The notes below the pieces were generated by a model that was not told the origin of the DNA, made no database searches, and saw nothing but the letters and a program-made list of their open reading frames with translations. From the NCBI GenBank assembly GCA_018676675.1, contig JABHEG010000190.1, positions 1-61,896 on the forward strand: 61,896 bases of DNA. The letters run 5' to 3'. The position numbers and the translations under genes are program-made. The DNA comes from Lentisphaerota bacterium (lineage in GTDB: Bacteria > Verrucomicrobiota > Lentisphaeria > Oligosphaerales > JABHEG01). Positions 45,445 through 55,479 of the stretch are shown here, one piece after another. Within the stretch, counting starts at the first letter, position 1; each line of letters opens with the position of its first letter.

Positions 45445-47624
45445 GCATCAAATTTCGCCTCACGTGCGTACTGAGTGCCGCCCTGTTTTTCGGGCTGCCA
45501 TCGTTCGTGATGGCCGCTGAGCCGGAGCTGCTCTCCAACGGCGACTTCGAGCTTGGCACGCCGACCCAGGACAAGCCACCAGTCTTCAACTGCCGGAATT
45601 GGCGTCGTCTGCTCTGGAACCCGAAGACCCGCAGTTCCTGGCTGACCGATGGCGAGCGTGATTGGCAGGTTGGCAAAGGCAATCAGGCGCTGGAGTACCG
45701 TTGGGGGGCGACCTCGATCTGCCAGTACTTCAGCGCGACGGAAGCGCAGGAGTATCAGTTCTCGGTCGATCACTTGAATCCGGGGACCCAGGAGAACCGC
45801 TGGCAACCCAGAATCCAGGTCGAGTGGCACACCGCTGACGGCAAGCGAATCGGCGACACAGTCACCGTCGTCGAAGCAGACATCACAACAGCTCCGGTGA
45901 AGAAATGGAACACGCTTGCCGGGCAGGCCGCATCGCCAAAGGGCACCGCTTACGCCCGCATCCTGCTCAACATCAGGAACAGGGGCGCTGGTGCCTATTT
46001 CCAGAAGACCTACCTGGACAACGCGTCAGTTCAGGGCCCGCGCGGCATGCACAACCTGCCTGTCTCGTTCGTCTGCGCCCCCTATGACATGACGATGGCA
46101 GCCATCCCGGAAAGTGTGCCCTTTGCCGACTCGCTGGTGAACTACGCGGACGATGCCGACGGCGACACACTGACGTTCGCGAAGATCGCAGGGCCGGCCT
46201 GGCTCAGCGTGGCCGCAAGCGGAGCCCTGAGCGGCACGCCCCAGTTCGCGGATGCCGGAAACAATCGCCTCAAAGTGAAGGTCGAGGACGAACGCGGGAG
46301 CGCGGACACGAGGACACTCACCATTCCCGTCGTTCCTCACCTGCGCCTGGGCAACGTGTTCGACGAGGACATGGTCCTGCAGCGTGGCTCCCCAATTCCG
46401 CTGTGGGGCAAGGCGGTTGCGGGCAGTCCTGTGGACGTGGCCGTGAGCACGGGCGAAGAGGTCAGGACCACGGCAGACGACAAGGGCGACTGGTCCGCGA
46501 CACTTCCGGCAATGAAGGCGTCCCGGCACGGTCCGGTCACCATGACGGTCACCAGCGGCTCACGTGAGTTTGCCCACACCAACATTCTGATCGGAGATGT
46601 CTGGCTTTGCTCCGGTCAGTCGAATATGTCGTGGCCCCTGAAGCAAACGGACGGGCGTGCTCAGGAGATCGCAGCCTCGAGAAATCCCCTGCTGCGCGTT
46701 CTCCGCACACCTGAGACTCGGTCGAAGACGCCCTGGCTCGATCTACACGTCCGCGCTCACTGGCGGACCAGTGATCCCGCAACCATCGGCGACTTCTCCG
46801 CCGTAGCCTACTACTTCGGCAAGAAGCTGCAGACGGACATAGGGATACCGATCGGAGTGATCGACTCCAGCCAGGGGGGAAGCTCCATTCAGCCGTGGGC
46901 CGTTTCCCTGCTTCGCAAGGGAGCGACCACAATGTACAACTCGCGCATCCATCCCTACACACGGCTCCCCATCAAGGGCGTCATCTGGTACCAGGGCGAG
47001 GCAAATGTCCGTGACGGCGCGAGCTACACAGCCAAAATGCAGACACTGGTCAACGACTGGCGGGAAGCGTGGCAGCGACCTGAGCTCCCGTTCTACTTCG
47101 TCCAGCTGGCCCCGTTCAACTACAAGGGGGATGCCGTTCATCAGCTGCCCGAGCTGTGGGCTGCGCAGGCCGCGGCCATGGACGTGATCCCGCATTCGGG
47201 GATGGCGGTGATCAACGACATCGGTAACGTCAAGAACATCCATCCCACCAACAAAGCCCCGGTCGGAGCGCGCCTGGCCCTCTGGGCGGAACATGGGACT
47301 TACGGCCAAAAGGGCCTGGTGCACGCCGGCCCCGGACTGGATCGAGCGGTACGGGAGGGCAACCGTCTGCGCCTATCCTTCAAGCATGTCGGGAGTGGGC
47401 TCGCCTCACGGGACGGCAAACCGCTCACCTGGTTTGAGGTGGCGGCAGCTGACAAGACCTTTGTCCCGGCCACGGCCACAATCGACGGAGACACGCTTCT
47501 TGTCAGCGCCCCGAACGTCCCCGAGCCCGTCTGCGTCCGCTTTGCCTGGCATGAGACCGCCGAACCCAATCTCATGAACGCCGAAGGCCTTCCCGCAGGA
47601 GCATTCTCGGCCGACGTGGAATGA
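45441..47624 (+). CDS. Secreted sialate O-acetylesterase-like SGNH protein
   Basis: A 727-residue exported protein with signal (VLSAALFFGLPSFVMA). Residues 30-200 are a sugar-binding jelly roll, and about 205-300 an Ig-like/He_PIG domain (FADAGNNRLKVKVEDERGSADTRT region). The SASA domain starts near 300 with LGNVFDEDMVLQRG. The nucleophile is in WLCSGQSNM (Ser394), with GVIWYQGEAN and a late His in NIHPTNK. These enzymes remove O-acetyl from sialic acid or other sugars and from algal pectin-like glycans. The first 4 nt overlap the truncated sulfatase stop. Confidence 0.9.
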   Translation: MSIKFRLTCVLSAALFFGLPSFVMAAEPELLSNGDFELGTPTQDKPPVFNCRNWRRLLWNPKTRSSWLTDGERDWQVGKGNQALEYRWGATSICQYFSATEAQEYQFSVDHLNPGTQENRWQPRIQVEWHTADGKRIGDTVTVVEADITTAPVKKWNTLAGQAASPKGTAYARILLNIRNRGAGAYFQKTYLDNASVQGPRGMHNLPVSFVCAPYDMTMAAIPESVPFADSLVNYADDADGDTLTFAKIAGPAWLSVAASGALSGTPQFADAGNNRLKVKVEDERGSADTRTLTIPVVPHLRLGNVFDEDMVLQRGSPIPLWGKAVAGSPVDVAVSTGEEVRTTADDKGDWSATLPAMKASRHGPVTMTVTSGSREFAHTNILIGDVWLCSGQSNMSWPLKQTDGRAQEIAASRNPLLRVLRTPETRSKTPWLDLHVRAHWRTSDPATIGDFSAVAYYFGKKLQTDIGIPIGVIDSSQGGSSIQPWAVSLLRKGATTMYNSRIHPYTRLPIKGVIWYQGEANVRDGASYTAKMQTLVNDWREAWQRPELPFYFVQLAPFNYKGDAVHQLPELWAAQAAAMDVIPHSGMAVINDIGNVKNIHPTNKAPVGARLALWAEHGTYGQKGLVHAGPGLDRAVREGNRLRLSFKHVGSGLASRDGKPLTWFEVAAADKTFVPATATIDGDTLLVSAPNVPEPVCVRFAWHETAEPNLMNAEGLPAGAFSADVE

Positions 47625-47667
47625 CGACACCGAAGCGCGGGACCTGAATCACGGAGACAAGCCCCCC

Positions 47668-49095
47668 ATGGACAACACAACAAGGGCAACATGGAGCGGA
47701 GCTCTGGGATTTCTCGGCTGTACAGTTCTCTTCCTGTCCGCCTGCCGGGCCGATGACTCCGACTCTCTGTCCTTCCCCGTCGTCAACGATCCCAAGCCGC
47801 TGACACCACTGATGGAACGCGAGTTACGCGGCTGCTTCGATTTCTTCTGGAAAGAGTGGGTATCCGATCCGGCCAAGCCGACCTATGGCCTGACGGATGG
47901 GGACTACGTGGGGCTCGGGAAGTACTCCCCCATTCCCGTCGAGTCGCAGGGCTTCTACCTCTGCGCCATCGTCATCGGGGTAGAGCGTGGATGGATCACC
48001 AGGGAAGAGGGCTGTCAGCGTGCTGTAGCCACTCTTGAGACGCTCGGGAAGCTCAAACACATCCGCGGCTTCTACTACCACTTCATCGACCCCGACACCG
48101 GCCTACGCGGCTGGAACGACGCGCACGGGATCGAGCTCAGCAACGGCAGCACAGGCACGATGCTCATGGGAGCGCTTGTCGCGGGAGAGTATTTCGGGGA
48201 CAAGGTCAGAGCCCTGGCCGAAGGGCTCTACGCCCGGACTGACTGGCGATGGTTCACCAACCCCGAAACGAAGCACCCCTATCTCGCCTGTTTCCCGGAA
48301 GACAAACCGCCGAAGAAACCCCACGGAGGCATGAATGAGGAGGGCTTTTTCGGGGGCTGGGCTGCCTACTCGGAGCACATGTTCCTCTACATCCTGGGTG
48401 CCGGGGCCCCGAACCCGGAATTGGCGACGGGTGCCGATTCGTACTACGCGATGAAGACGTACCGGGGGGCATACAAGGGCGAGGAGTTCATCATATGCGG
48501 TACCGGGGGCGCGTTCACCTACCAGTGGACGCATGCGTTCGTGGATTTCCGGAACATGGCGGACAGACTCGGAAGGAACTGGTTCGAGAATTCGCGCCAT
48601 GCGGCCATCGCGGCTCGGCAATACGCCATCGACCGGGCCGGCGAGATCAAGGGCCTCGGACCGAACTCCTGGGGGATGTCCGCCTGCATGAGCCCAAGCA
48701 CGTTCTATAGTGGACGGTACGGCTCGCATCCCATCGGTGCCGGGCACAAGCTGCTGGAAGACGGGACGGTGGCCCCCTACGGTTCCTCTGCTTTCGTCGT
48801 CTTCACCCCGGAAGAATCCATCGAGGCCCTCGAGCACATGTACACCATTCCCGGACTCGTTGGAGAATACGGCCTCTACGACGCCTACAGTTTCATGACG
48901 AAGAACGACGGCGACAGGCCCTGGATCGGCAAGAGCTATCTGGGGATCGACAAGGGGCTCGTCCTGCTCATGTTCGAGAACTACTCGACCCAACTCATTT
49001 GGCGTCTCTTCCACCAGAACCGGCACGTACAGAAGGGGCTCAAAGCGCTGGGGTTCACGCCTCAGCAGATAAAGACAGAAGGCGACGTTCGGTGA
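47668..49095 (+). CDS. Glucoamylase-family (PF10091-like) lipoprotein
   Basis: A 475-residue lipoprotein with lipobox VLFLSAC. It is an alpha/alpha-barrel protein of the bacterial glucoamylase-like family, which includes GH144 endo-beta-1,2-glucanases. Landmarks are YGLTDGDYVGLGKYSPIPVE, LRGWNDAHGIELSNGSTGTM, MNEEGFFGGWAAYSEHMFLY and WGMSACMSPSTFYSGRYG. It is 43 nt after the esterase gene on the same strand and likely co-transcribed. Whether it acts on beta-1,2-glucan is not decided by sequence. Confidence 0.78.
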   Translation: MDNTTRATWSGALGFLGCTVLFLSACRADDSDSLSFPVVNDPKPLTPLMERELRGCFDFFWKEWVSDPAKPTYGLTDGDYVGLGKYSPIPVESQGFYLCAIVIGVERGWITREEGCQRAVATLETLGKLKHIRGFYYHFIDPDTGLRGWNDAHGIELSNGSTGTMLMGALVAGEYFGDKVRALAEGLYARTDWRWFTNPETKHPYLACFPEDKPPKKPHGGMNEEGFFGGWAAYSEHMFLYILGAGAPNPELATGADSYYAMKTYRGAYKGEEFIICGTGGAFTYQWTHAFVDFRNMADRLGRNWFENSRHAAIAARQYAIDRAGEIKGLGPNSWGMSACMSPSTFYSGRYGSHPIGAGHKLLEDGTVAPYGSSAFVVFTPEESIEALEHMYTIPGLVGEYGLYDAYSFMTKNDGDRPWIGKSYLGIDKGLVLLMFENYSTQLIWRLFHQNRHVQKGLKALGFTPQQIKTEGDVR

Positions 49096-49414
49096 ATGAG
49101 GACGGCGGAACGTGAGAATGAACCGCGATGCCGGCCGGGAACACGAACACCCATTGCCCAGTGTCTGCACAAGACCACGGATGCTCGTTCCCGGGTGTCA
49201 GGTGTCAGGTGTCAGTAGAACGGAAGTCTCCAAGACGTTTGGTTATCAGTGCTGTTCATGGCAGTCTTGTCCGCATGCTGCCGCTTCCTGAACACTGACA
49301 CCTGACACCTGAAACCCGTTCTGTGGTACGTTTCGTTCAGGCACTAGCCTAAAGCCCCCCGGCTCCTCGGCCGGGCCGGCAAAATGAGCCTTGTGGAGAA
49401 AGACAGGGAACGCT
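49096..49414. repeat. Gap with a 'TCAGGTGTCAGGTGTCAG' inverted repeat
   Basis: GGTGTCAGGTGTCAGGTGTC (49194-49213) is inverted against CTGACACCTGACACCT (49295-49310), about 80 nt apart. The heptamer GTGTCAG is itself tandemly repeated on each side. The remaining sequence holds a GC-rich CCCCGGCTCCTCGGCCGGG near 49357. No gene is seen. Confidence 0.8.
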
Positions 49415-50704
49415 ATGACCGATGAACTCTTTGGCGAACTGGAAGCCCGACACAAACAGATTCTGGATGCGTTGGGAACGGATGTCTTTGTGATCACGTC
49501 CGGTGCTCCCGGACCGGGAATAGGTCTGTTCAGGCAGGACAGCAACTTCCACTACCTCACCGGCTTCCCCGAGCAGGGCGCGGTCGCCGTGTTCGATCCG
49601 ACCCAGGACTCTGAACGTGTGCTTCTGTTCGTGAAGGAGAAGGACCGGCAGGATGAGGTCTGGCAGGGATTCACCATCGGCGTGAAGCAGGCCCGGGCGA
49701 CGTTCCCGGTGGACGGTGTCCACAACGTCCAGTCCCTGCGCTCGACACTGGAAGAACGGCTCAAAGGACGAACAGTCTTCTACAAATCCGTGCACAACCA
49801 CCCGCAAAACAGCGTTCTCGGGAAGCTCCTGGAGCAGGAAGGCACGGAAGTCAGGGATTCCGGTCCACCTTTCGAGACACTCCTGGACATGCGGATAATC
49901 AAGTCTGCGTGGGAGGTCGAACAGACGCGCCGGGCCATCGCCATCAGCACAGACGGCCATCACGCCTGTATGCGAGCGGTCGGCAGGCACGGCTTCGAGT
50001 ACCAGCTTGAGGCCGAGTTCGAGTATGCCTGCAAGCTGCAGGGCGTGCGCCATTTCGCCTTCGGGGCCATTGTCGCGGCGGGTGCCCATGCCACCTGCCA
50101 GCACTACGTCGAGAACAACGGCCCGATCGCAGACGACGATCTCGTTCTCATCGATGCCGGTGCCCGATGGAATATGTACTGCGCGGACATCACCCGGACG
50201 TTCCCCGCTTCCGGAACATTCTCGCCTGTGCAGCGGGACCTCTATGAAATCGTTCTCGCATCGCAGAAGGCCGGTGTCGAAGCCGTCGCACCGGAACTCA
50301 CCTTCCACGAGCTTAACAACATCGCAGCACACGTGCTGATCGACGGACTCAAAGAGCTGGGAATTCTGCACGGGAATACGGACGAGATTATCGATAAAAA
50401 CGCCTATCGGGACTTCTGGCCGGGAGGCCTCGCCCATTCGGTCGGACTCGACGTCCACGACAGTACCCCCAAGGGCTTCAGCGGACCCGATGCCGAACGA
50501 AAACTCGAGCCGGGGATGGTGATCACGGTTGAACCGGGATTCTACTCCCAGGACTTCAACCACCAGATTCCCGAGACGTTCAAACACATCGGCATCCGCG
50601 TCGAGGACAATGTGCTGGTCACCGAAAACGGTCACGAGAATCTCACAGCTGCGGTTGTGAAAGAACTGGCCGACGTCGAGCAGATGGTCAGTTCAGGGCG
50701 CTGA
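49415..50704 (+). CDS. Xaa-Pro aminopeptidase, M24B type
   Basis: A 429-residue peptidase removing N-terminal residues before proline. The N-terminal creatinase-like half carries SNFHYLTGFPEQGAVAVF. The C-terminal pita-bread half has the metal ligands: Asp in LIDAGARW, Asp in CADITRTF, His in GGLAHSVGLDVHD, Glu in ITVEPGFY, and Glu in IGIRVEDNVLV. ATG 49415 follows AGGGAA. Cytoplasmic. It is unrelated to the glycan genes beside it. Confidence 0.92.
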   Translation: MTDELFGELEARHKQILDALGTDVFVITSGAPGPGIGLFRQDSNFHYLTGFPEQGAVAVFDPTQDSERVLLFVKEKDRQDEVWQGFTIGVKQARATFPVDGVHNVQSLRSTLEERLKGRTVFYKSVHNHPQNSVLGKLLEQEGTEVRDSGPPFETLLDMRIIKSAWEVEQTRRAIAISTDGHHACMRAVGRHGFEYQLEAEFEYACKLQGVRHFAFGAIVAAGAHATCQHYVENNGPIADDDLVLIDAGARWNMYCADITRTFPASGTFSPVQRDLYEIVLASQKAGVEAVAPELTFHELNNIAAHVLIDGLKELGILHGNTDEIIDKNAYRDFWPGGLAHSVGLDVHDSTPKGFSGPDAERKLEPGMVITVEPGFYSQDFNHQIPETFKHIGIRVEDNVLVTENGHENLTAAVVKELADVEQMVSSGR

Positions 50705-50838
50705 GACGCTCCCGCGTCTGGTCAACGTTCAAGTTCCACACCCCCCATCAGTGAGGCGCCAGGGGTGCATGGTCCTGAAAAGCCGTTCCGCTCTGGACCA
50801 AGGCTGCGTGTCATGCCCCTCTCTATAGGGAGCTCCGG

Positions 50839-52815
50839 ATGATGAAACAAGGAACCATGAGAGCCGCCATGACCACGGTTCGGCCGACGGCGCTCTTCGC
50901 TGTTGTGTCCTGCATTCTCGCTTTGCCTGCCCAGAGCAGCGTCTCAGTTGTCGACTCCGACAGGACGATTACCTTGGCGAACGGGTCCGTTTCCCTCCGG
51001 ATTGAGAAAGCCACAGGGCAGATCAATGAACTCCTGCATGCGGGCCACTCCATGTTGAGCCCGGGGCAAAAGGGGTATGTCACCACCCTTGGTCGATTCA
51101 TCGACGATTCCGACACGACCTATACCAACGTGAAAGAGACGAAGGTCAGATCGAAGTTCCTGCGTGCCCGGGACTGCGCCTTCAAGACCCACGTTTCCAC
51201 GCCTGAGATGGTGGGCGTCTCGTTCACGCCTCGACGACCGGCTGACTTCCCATTCGACATGGAATACCACTATGTGCTGAGGGAGGGCGAGTCGGGGTTC
51301 TGCTTCTACGTCGTAGCCCGCAAGCCAGGCGACCGACCGGATGCACTGCTGACCCAACTTCGCTTCGGTATGCGGGTCGCCGAGTCGATGCGGCATATCC
51401 GGTTGAGCGACGAGCGTTCAGGCCTCCTGCCGGCAAGCAAGGACATCGCCAATGCCAAAGGCAAGGTCATGGATGCCACCTACGTGCTTCCCTCGGGGGA
51501 GATCGTTACCAAGTACTCCTGGGCGTCCCCCACCGAAGACGTCCCCGTTCATGGATTGCACGATGACACCCGTGGCGTGTGGATCATCACCGGCGGCAAT
51601 GAATACCTGAATGGCGGCCCGACCAAGCAACACAACACCTCCCACGGCACCTACAAGGGTCCCATCCTGCTCAAGCTCTTCTACTCCAATCACTACGGCA
51701 GTCGCGGCTCATTCGTGAGCGGGGAATGGAAAAAGGTCTTCGGACCGATTTTCGTGTACATGAACAGCGGCGATGGTCCGCAAGCGCTTTGGGCGGATGC
51801 CAAGCGGCAGAGACAACAGCACGGAAAGGCCTGGCCATACCACTGGCTGCAACACGCGGAGTACCCGGTAGAGAGAGCCACGGTGACCGGCCGGTTTCAC
51901 GCCACGGGAGCTGCAGACCTGAGTCGAGGCTGGGTCGTATTGGCCCGGCCCAAAGAACACCGTGGTCTGGACTGGCAGCAACAAGGCGCGGATACCTACA
52001 TCTACCGCGCCCGGATGGAGGCGAACGGGGAGTTCGCGATCCCTGCCGTCCGCAAGGGGAGCTACACGCTCTACGCGTTCGCTTCCGGGGTGGCGGGGGA
52101 ATTCCGCAAAGACGACATCTCCGTCAACTCAGCCGACACGATTGATTTGGGCGACTTGCAGTGGTCCGAACGCTCATTCGGCCAACCGCTCTGGCGGATA
52201 GGCGTACCGGATCGCAGCGCCGCGGAATTCCGGCACGGCGACGACTTCCACCGCTGGGGAGTCTGGTTCGACTACCCCAGGGAGTTCCCCAATGATGTCG
52301 ACTTCGTTGTCGGCGAAAGCCGGGAGCGAACGGACTGGAACTATGCGCACATGGCCGTGTGGGAAGAGGAAGTCGGCTGGCACCCGCGCATGATCCCCGA
52401 TGACAGGAAGGGCGAAGGCAGCTGGCGGCTGCCCACCTGGAAGGTCCGATTTCGCTGCAACGAGAGCATGCAGGGCCGGGCAACACTCACCATCGCTTTG
52501 GCATCTGTCAGTCACGATGGTGGCCTGGCTGTGGAGCTCAATGGCAAGCCGCTGGCGACGTTCGTTGGCATGGAAGGGGACAGTGCCCTTCCTCGCAGCG
52601 GAATCCGCGGCATCTTCCGTGAACGCTTCGCCATCTTCGACGCCTCATTGCTGCGCCGCGGCGAGAATGTGCTGACCCTCGACCTGCTGCCGTCGAAGAT
52701 GCACACCGGCAAGCGCTCCAACTACCCGCACTTCGGCGTCATGTATGATTTTCTCCAGCTGGACGTGAACCACAGTCGACATGCTGCGCCCAGGCCGGAT
52801 GGGAAACGCGAGTGA
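50839..52815 (+). CDS. PL4-type rhamnogalacturonan lyase-like secreted protein
   Basis: A 658-residue exported protein with signal (PTALFAVVSCILALPAQS). The three-domain layout fits PL4: a catalytic super-sandwich (residues about 35-340, with VTKYSWA and HGLHDDTRGVW), a fibronectin-like module (GTVT-style RATVTGRFHATGAADLSRGW), and a C-terminal jelly roll (RFRCNESMQGRATLTIALAS). The catalytic lysine and histidine candidates lie in KYSWA and VHGLH. It would cleave rhamnose-uronate backbones by beta-elimination. Confidence 0.78.
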   Translation: MMKQGTMRAAMTTVRPTALFAVVSCILALPAQSSVSVVDSDRTITLANGSVSLRIEKATGQINELLHAGHSMLSPGQKGYVTTLGRFIDDSDTTYTNVKETKVRSKFLRARDCAFKTHVSTPEMVGVSFTPRRPADFPFDMEYHYVLREGESGFCFYVVARKPGDRPDALLTQLRFGMRVAESMRHIRLSDERSGLLPASKDIANAKGKVMDATYVLPSGEIVTKYSWASPTEDVPVHGLHDDTRGVWIITGGNEYLNGGPTKQHNTSHGTYKGPILLKLFYSNHYGSRGSFVSGEWKKVFGPIFVYMNSGDGPQALWADAKRQRQQHGKAWPYHWLQHAEYPVERATVTGRFHATGAADLSRGWVVLARPKEHRGLDWQQQGADTYIYRARMEANGEFAIPAVRKGSYTLYAFASGVAGEFRKDDISVNSADTIDLGDLQWSERSFGQPLWRIGVPDRSAAEFRHGDDFHRWGVWFDYPREFPNDVDFVVGESRERTDWNYAHMAVWEEEVGWHPRMIPDDRKGEGSWRLPTWKVRFRCNESMQGRATLTIALASVSHDGGLAVELNGKPLATFVGMEGDSALPRSGIRGIFRERFAIFDASLLRRGENVLTLDLLPSKMHTGKRSNYPHFGVMYDFLQLDVNHSRHAAPRPDGKRE

Positions 52816-52959
52816 GCAGGAAGTGACGCCAAACCAGGGGGAAGCCCCGGCAAAGTGCGAGCCTGACGTAACGGTCTTCTTTTGCACGCCCGTCCGCCAA
52901 GTGCTATTCTCTTCTCTGTTGCCGGAAAACACGTCCCTGTCAGATACAGCGAACCAGGC

Positions 52960-54891
52960 ATGCGCTACGCCATATTCTCAGATGTCCATTCCAACCGCCA
53001 GGCATGGGAAGCCACTTTGGCTGACATCCGCCAGACGGGCGCAGACGTACTCCTCTGTCTCGGCGATGTGATCGGCTACGGACCTGCACCCGGAGCCGTG
53101 CTTGAGAGCGTCTACGAGAACTGCAGTAACTTCGTTCTCGGCAACCATGACGCGGTTGTGGCCGGACGCTTTGATGCCGGGCTCTTCAACCCGGCCGCTC
53201 GTGCCGTCATCGAGTGGACACAAGATCAGCTGAACGCCGAGGCAGTCGAGTTCTTCGCAAAGATGCCGCTCCGAATGGCGGCCGACGATCTCCTCTTCGT
53301 GCATGGCAACGCAGCCACCCCCGGACGCTACAACTACGTCGAGACGCCGAAGGACGCGTGGCGAAGTCTGGACGCCGTCGACCATCGCCTCGTGTTCGTT
53401 GGGCATTCCCACATCCCCGCAGCCTATGCCTACGACCCCGAAGACCACGAAATCGCCCAGTTGCCGCTTGCGGATTTCTCCACAGAAGACGCCAAACGCT
53501 ACGTCATAAATGTGGGATCCGTCGGCGAGCCCCGCGACGGGACAGCCGAAGCAAGCTACTGCCTGTTCGACACGGAAGAAGGACGGCTCAGCTTCCGCAG
53601 AGTGAATTTCGACGTCAATGCCTTCCGCAAAGAACTGGCCGCGGCTTCCGGACTGACGCGCCAACCGTTCTTCCTCAGGTGTCTGGAGAGCACCGAAGCA
53701 CAACTCCAGGAAGAGGCACTCGAAGCAGATCGCCTGGATGACGTGGAAGTCGAGGAGGATACGGACGCCGCACAGGCAGCGAAGATCACTCTTCGGCAGC
53801 GCAAGCGGAAGCACCTGCGGTTTACAGCCGACGCCGTAGCCCTTCAACGGGCCGCCACGGAACGCCGGGCCCAATTCGCAGCGCACGCACGACGACGACC
53901 TAAAGGGCGCCTCGCGTTGCTGATCCGGATCGCTGCCGCCATCGTCCTGATAGCCGCAATCGGCGGCGCGGTGACCACGTGGGTCCTCATGCAGCGACCG
54001 ACGGACTCCCGTGCGCGAGACATTGCGCAAAAAGCGGCACACACAAGCGCGAAGGCATCACCGATCGGTCCCACGTCCTCCCCACCTCAAGCTGTCCCGG
54101 CGACGCAAGATGTCTCCCAAACTCAGACGCCGCCGCCATCACAGAGCAGTATTGCGCCGGCCCCGAAAGCGAGGCCCATGCCTGGCCTAGACTCGGAGCG
54201 GGGACGGGCCGTGTTGGCCGCCATGGAGGCAGCCTTCAACAAAGGCGTTGCTGAGGCGAAAAAACAGAAGGCAAAGGCGAAGCAGCCCCCGACGTCTCAA
54301 GCATCCGGCAAGCAAACAGCGGCAAAAACTCCTCCGAACCGAGCAGTCCACTCACGGCTCGATGTCCAGACGATTGGCAATGTGGCGGAACTGACCGCGC
54401 TCGATTCCCCCAAGGGCGGTTCCCTCAAGAACGTTACATGGGGGGAGGAAGCGAAGCGGAAAGCGCGCTTGACCGGCCAGACGCCAAGATTGCCGTCAGG
54501 CGGCGAAGCCAAATGGGAGAGGTTCTCCTTTACCTTCAAAGCCGCGGAAGACTGCGAGGTCAGGCTGGAATTCAAGGGCAACTGGAGCAAGGCAGGAGAC
54601 CTGGCTGACGGGAAGACTCTGCTGAACAAAGCTCGGTCCTACATCGCCGACGTGAGAGCGAAGGGTGCAGAACTGTCCAACGCAGACTTTTCCAGCCTGA
54701 AGGAAGACGGCAAGCCGACTGGCTGGTGGCTCCCACCGGGCGCTGAAATGGGTATCACGGAGATCGGCAGCAACACGGTCATCACCTGGTACAACACCCC
54801 CGTATGCCAGACGATCTCTGTCACGGCTGATACCCCCGTCACCATCAGCTATCTCGCCAAGTACGCTGACTTCAAAGCAGCCACCAAGTAG
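52960..54891 (+). CDS. Metallophosphoesterase with TM helix and periplasmic domain
   Basis: A 643-residue protein starting at ATG 52960. Residues 1-240 are a complete YfcE/MJ0936-like phosphoesterase (FSDVHSNRQ, CLGDVIGYGP, LGNHDAV, VHGNA, FVGHSH). A charged linker follows (RQRKRKHLRF). A single TM helix at about 335-357 (LALLIRIAAAIVLIAAIGGA) is followed by a proline-, glutamine- and alanine-rich stretch. The last 180 residues resemble an exported sugar-binding beta-sandwich (RFSFTFKAAEDCEVRLEFKG). No N-terminal signal, so the enzyme faces the cytoplasm and the tail the periplasm. Confidence 0.82.
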   Translation: MRYAIFSDVHSNRQAWEATLADIRQTGADVLLCLGDVIGYGPAPGAVLESVYENCSNFVLGNHDAVVAGRFDAGLFNPAARAVIEWTQDQLNAEAVEFFAKMPLRMAADDLLFVHGNAATPGRYNYVETPKDAWRSLDAVDHRLVFVGHSHIPAAYAYDPEDHEIAQLPLADFSTEDAKRYVINVGSVGEPRDGTAEASYCLFDTEEGRLSFRRVNFDVNAFRKELAAASGLTRQPFFLRCLESTEAQLQEEALEADRLDDVEVEEDTDAAQAAKITLRQRKRKHLRFTADAVALQRAATERRAQFAAHARRRPKGRLALLIRIAAAIVLIAAIGGAVTTWVLMQRPTDSRARDIAQKAAHTSAKASPIGPTSSPPQAVPATQDVSQTQTPPPSQSSIAPAPKARPMPGLDSERGRAVLAAMEAAFNKGVAEAKKQKAKAKQPPTSQASGKQTAAKTPPNRAVHSRLDVQTIGNVAELTALDSPKGGSLKNVTWGEEAKRKARLTGQTPRLPSGGEAKWERFSFTFKAAEDCEVRLEFKGNWSKAGDLADGKTLLNKARSYIADVRAKGAELSNADFSSLKEDGKPTGWWLPPGAEMGITEIGSNTVITWYNTPVCQTISVTADTPVTISYLAKYADFKAATK

Positions 54892-54972
54892 GTCCTGGGA
54901 TGCCATCCCGGACATAGTGCGTGAGGCAGGCAGGAAGAACGGCACGATTCTGGTAACGGAAGTCGTTCGTAG

Positions 54973-55479
54973 TTAGGGGGCGTGCAGAATCCAGTCCGGA
55001 CTGACGGGTGGATCGGCGGAGAGAATATTCAGCGCGTACTTGGTCGTGACGGCCGAGTCTGCCAGGACAATGGTCGAGGAGGAGAACTTCATGTCCGTCA
55101 ATGTCCGGGCGCTGCTCCAGTAAGACACCGACCCGTTCACCCCGTAGCTGATACGCAGGCGAGGATGGTCCGATGAACACCGGTAGACCTCTTCAGTATT
55201 GATGTAGTCGTAGATCTTCCCACTCCAGTGCGTGCGCGCAAAATCGATCCCTCCGTAGTGCGGTATGTTGATGGGGAGGACGCCCGAATTGTCCTCGGCA
55301 TACATGTGGACACCGAGGGCGAGCTGCTTGAGATTGCCGGTACAGCTGGTGGCGTGGGCCTTCTCCTTCGCCTGCCGGAGCGCCGGGAGAAGCATCGACG
55401 CCAAGATGGCAATGATGGCGATGACCACCAGAAGCTCGATGAGTGTAAACCTGATGACTGCTCCGGATGCGTGTTTCAT
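54973..55479 (-). CDS. Type II secretion-type pseudopilin
   Basis: A 168-residue pseudopilin with the prepilin peptidase site and hydrophobic helix FTLIELLVVIAIIAILASML near residues 11-30, then LPALRQAKEKAHATSCTGNL and QLALGVHMYAEDNSG. This is the abundant Lentisphaerota/Planctomycetes type (DUF1559-related). The usual C-terminal H-x9-DG segment is absent, so the protein may be shortened. It stands alone with no gsp genes nearby, common for this family. Confidence 0.92.
   Translation of the reverse strand: MKHASGAVIRFTLIELLVVIAIIAILASMLLPALRQAKEKAHATSCTGNLKQLALGVHMYAEDNSGVLPINIPHYGGIDFARTHWSGKIYDYINTEEVYRCSSDHPRLRISYGVNGSVSYWSSARTLTDMKFSSSTIVLADSAVTTKYALNILSADPPVSPDWILHAP

Noticed and set aside
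49349..50635. 428-residue minus-strand open frame
   Set aside because: It is antisense to the M24 peptidase, which has all five metal ligands.
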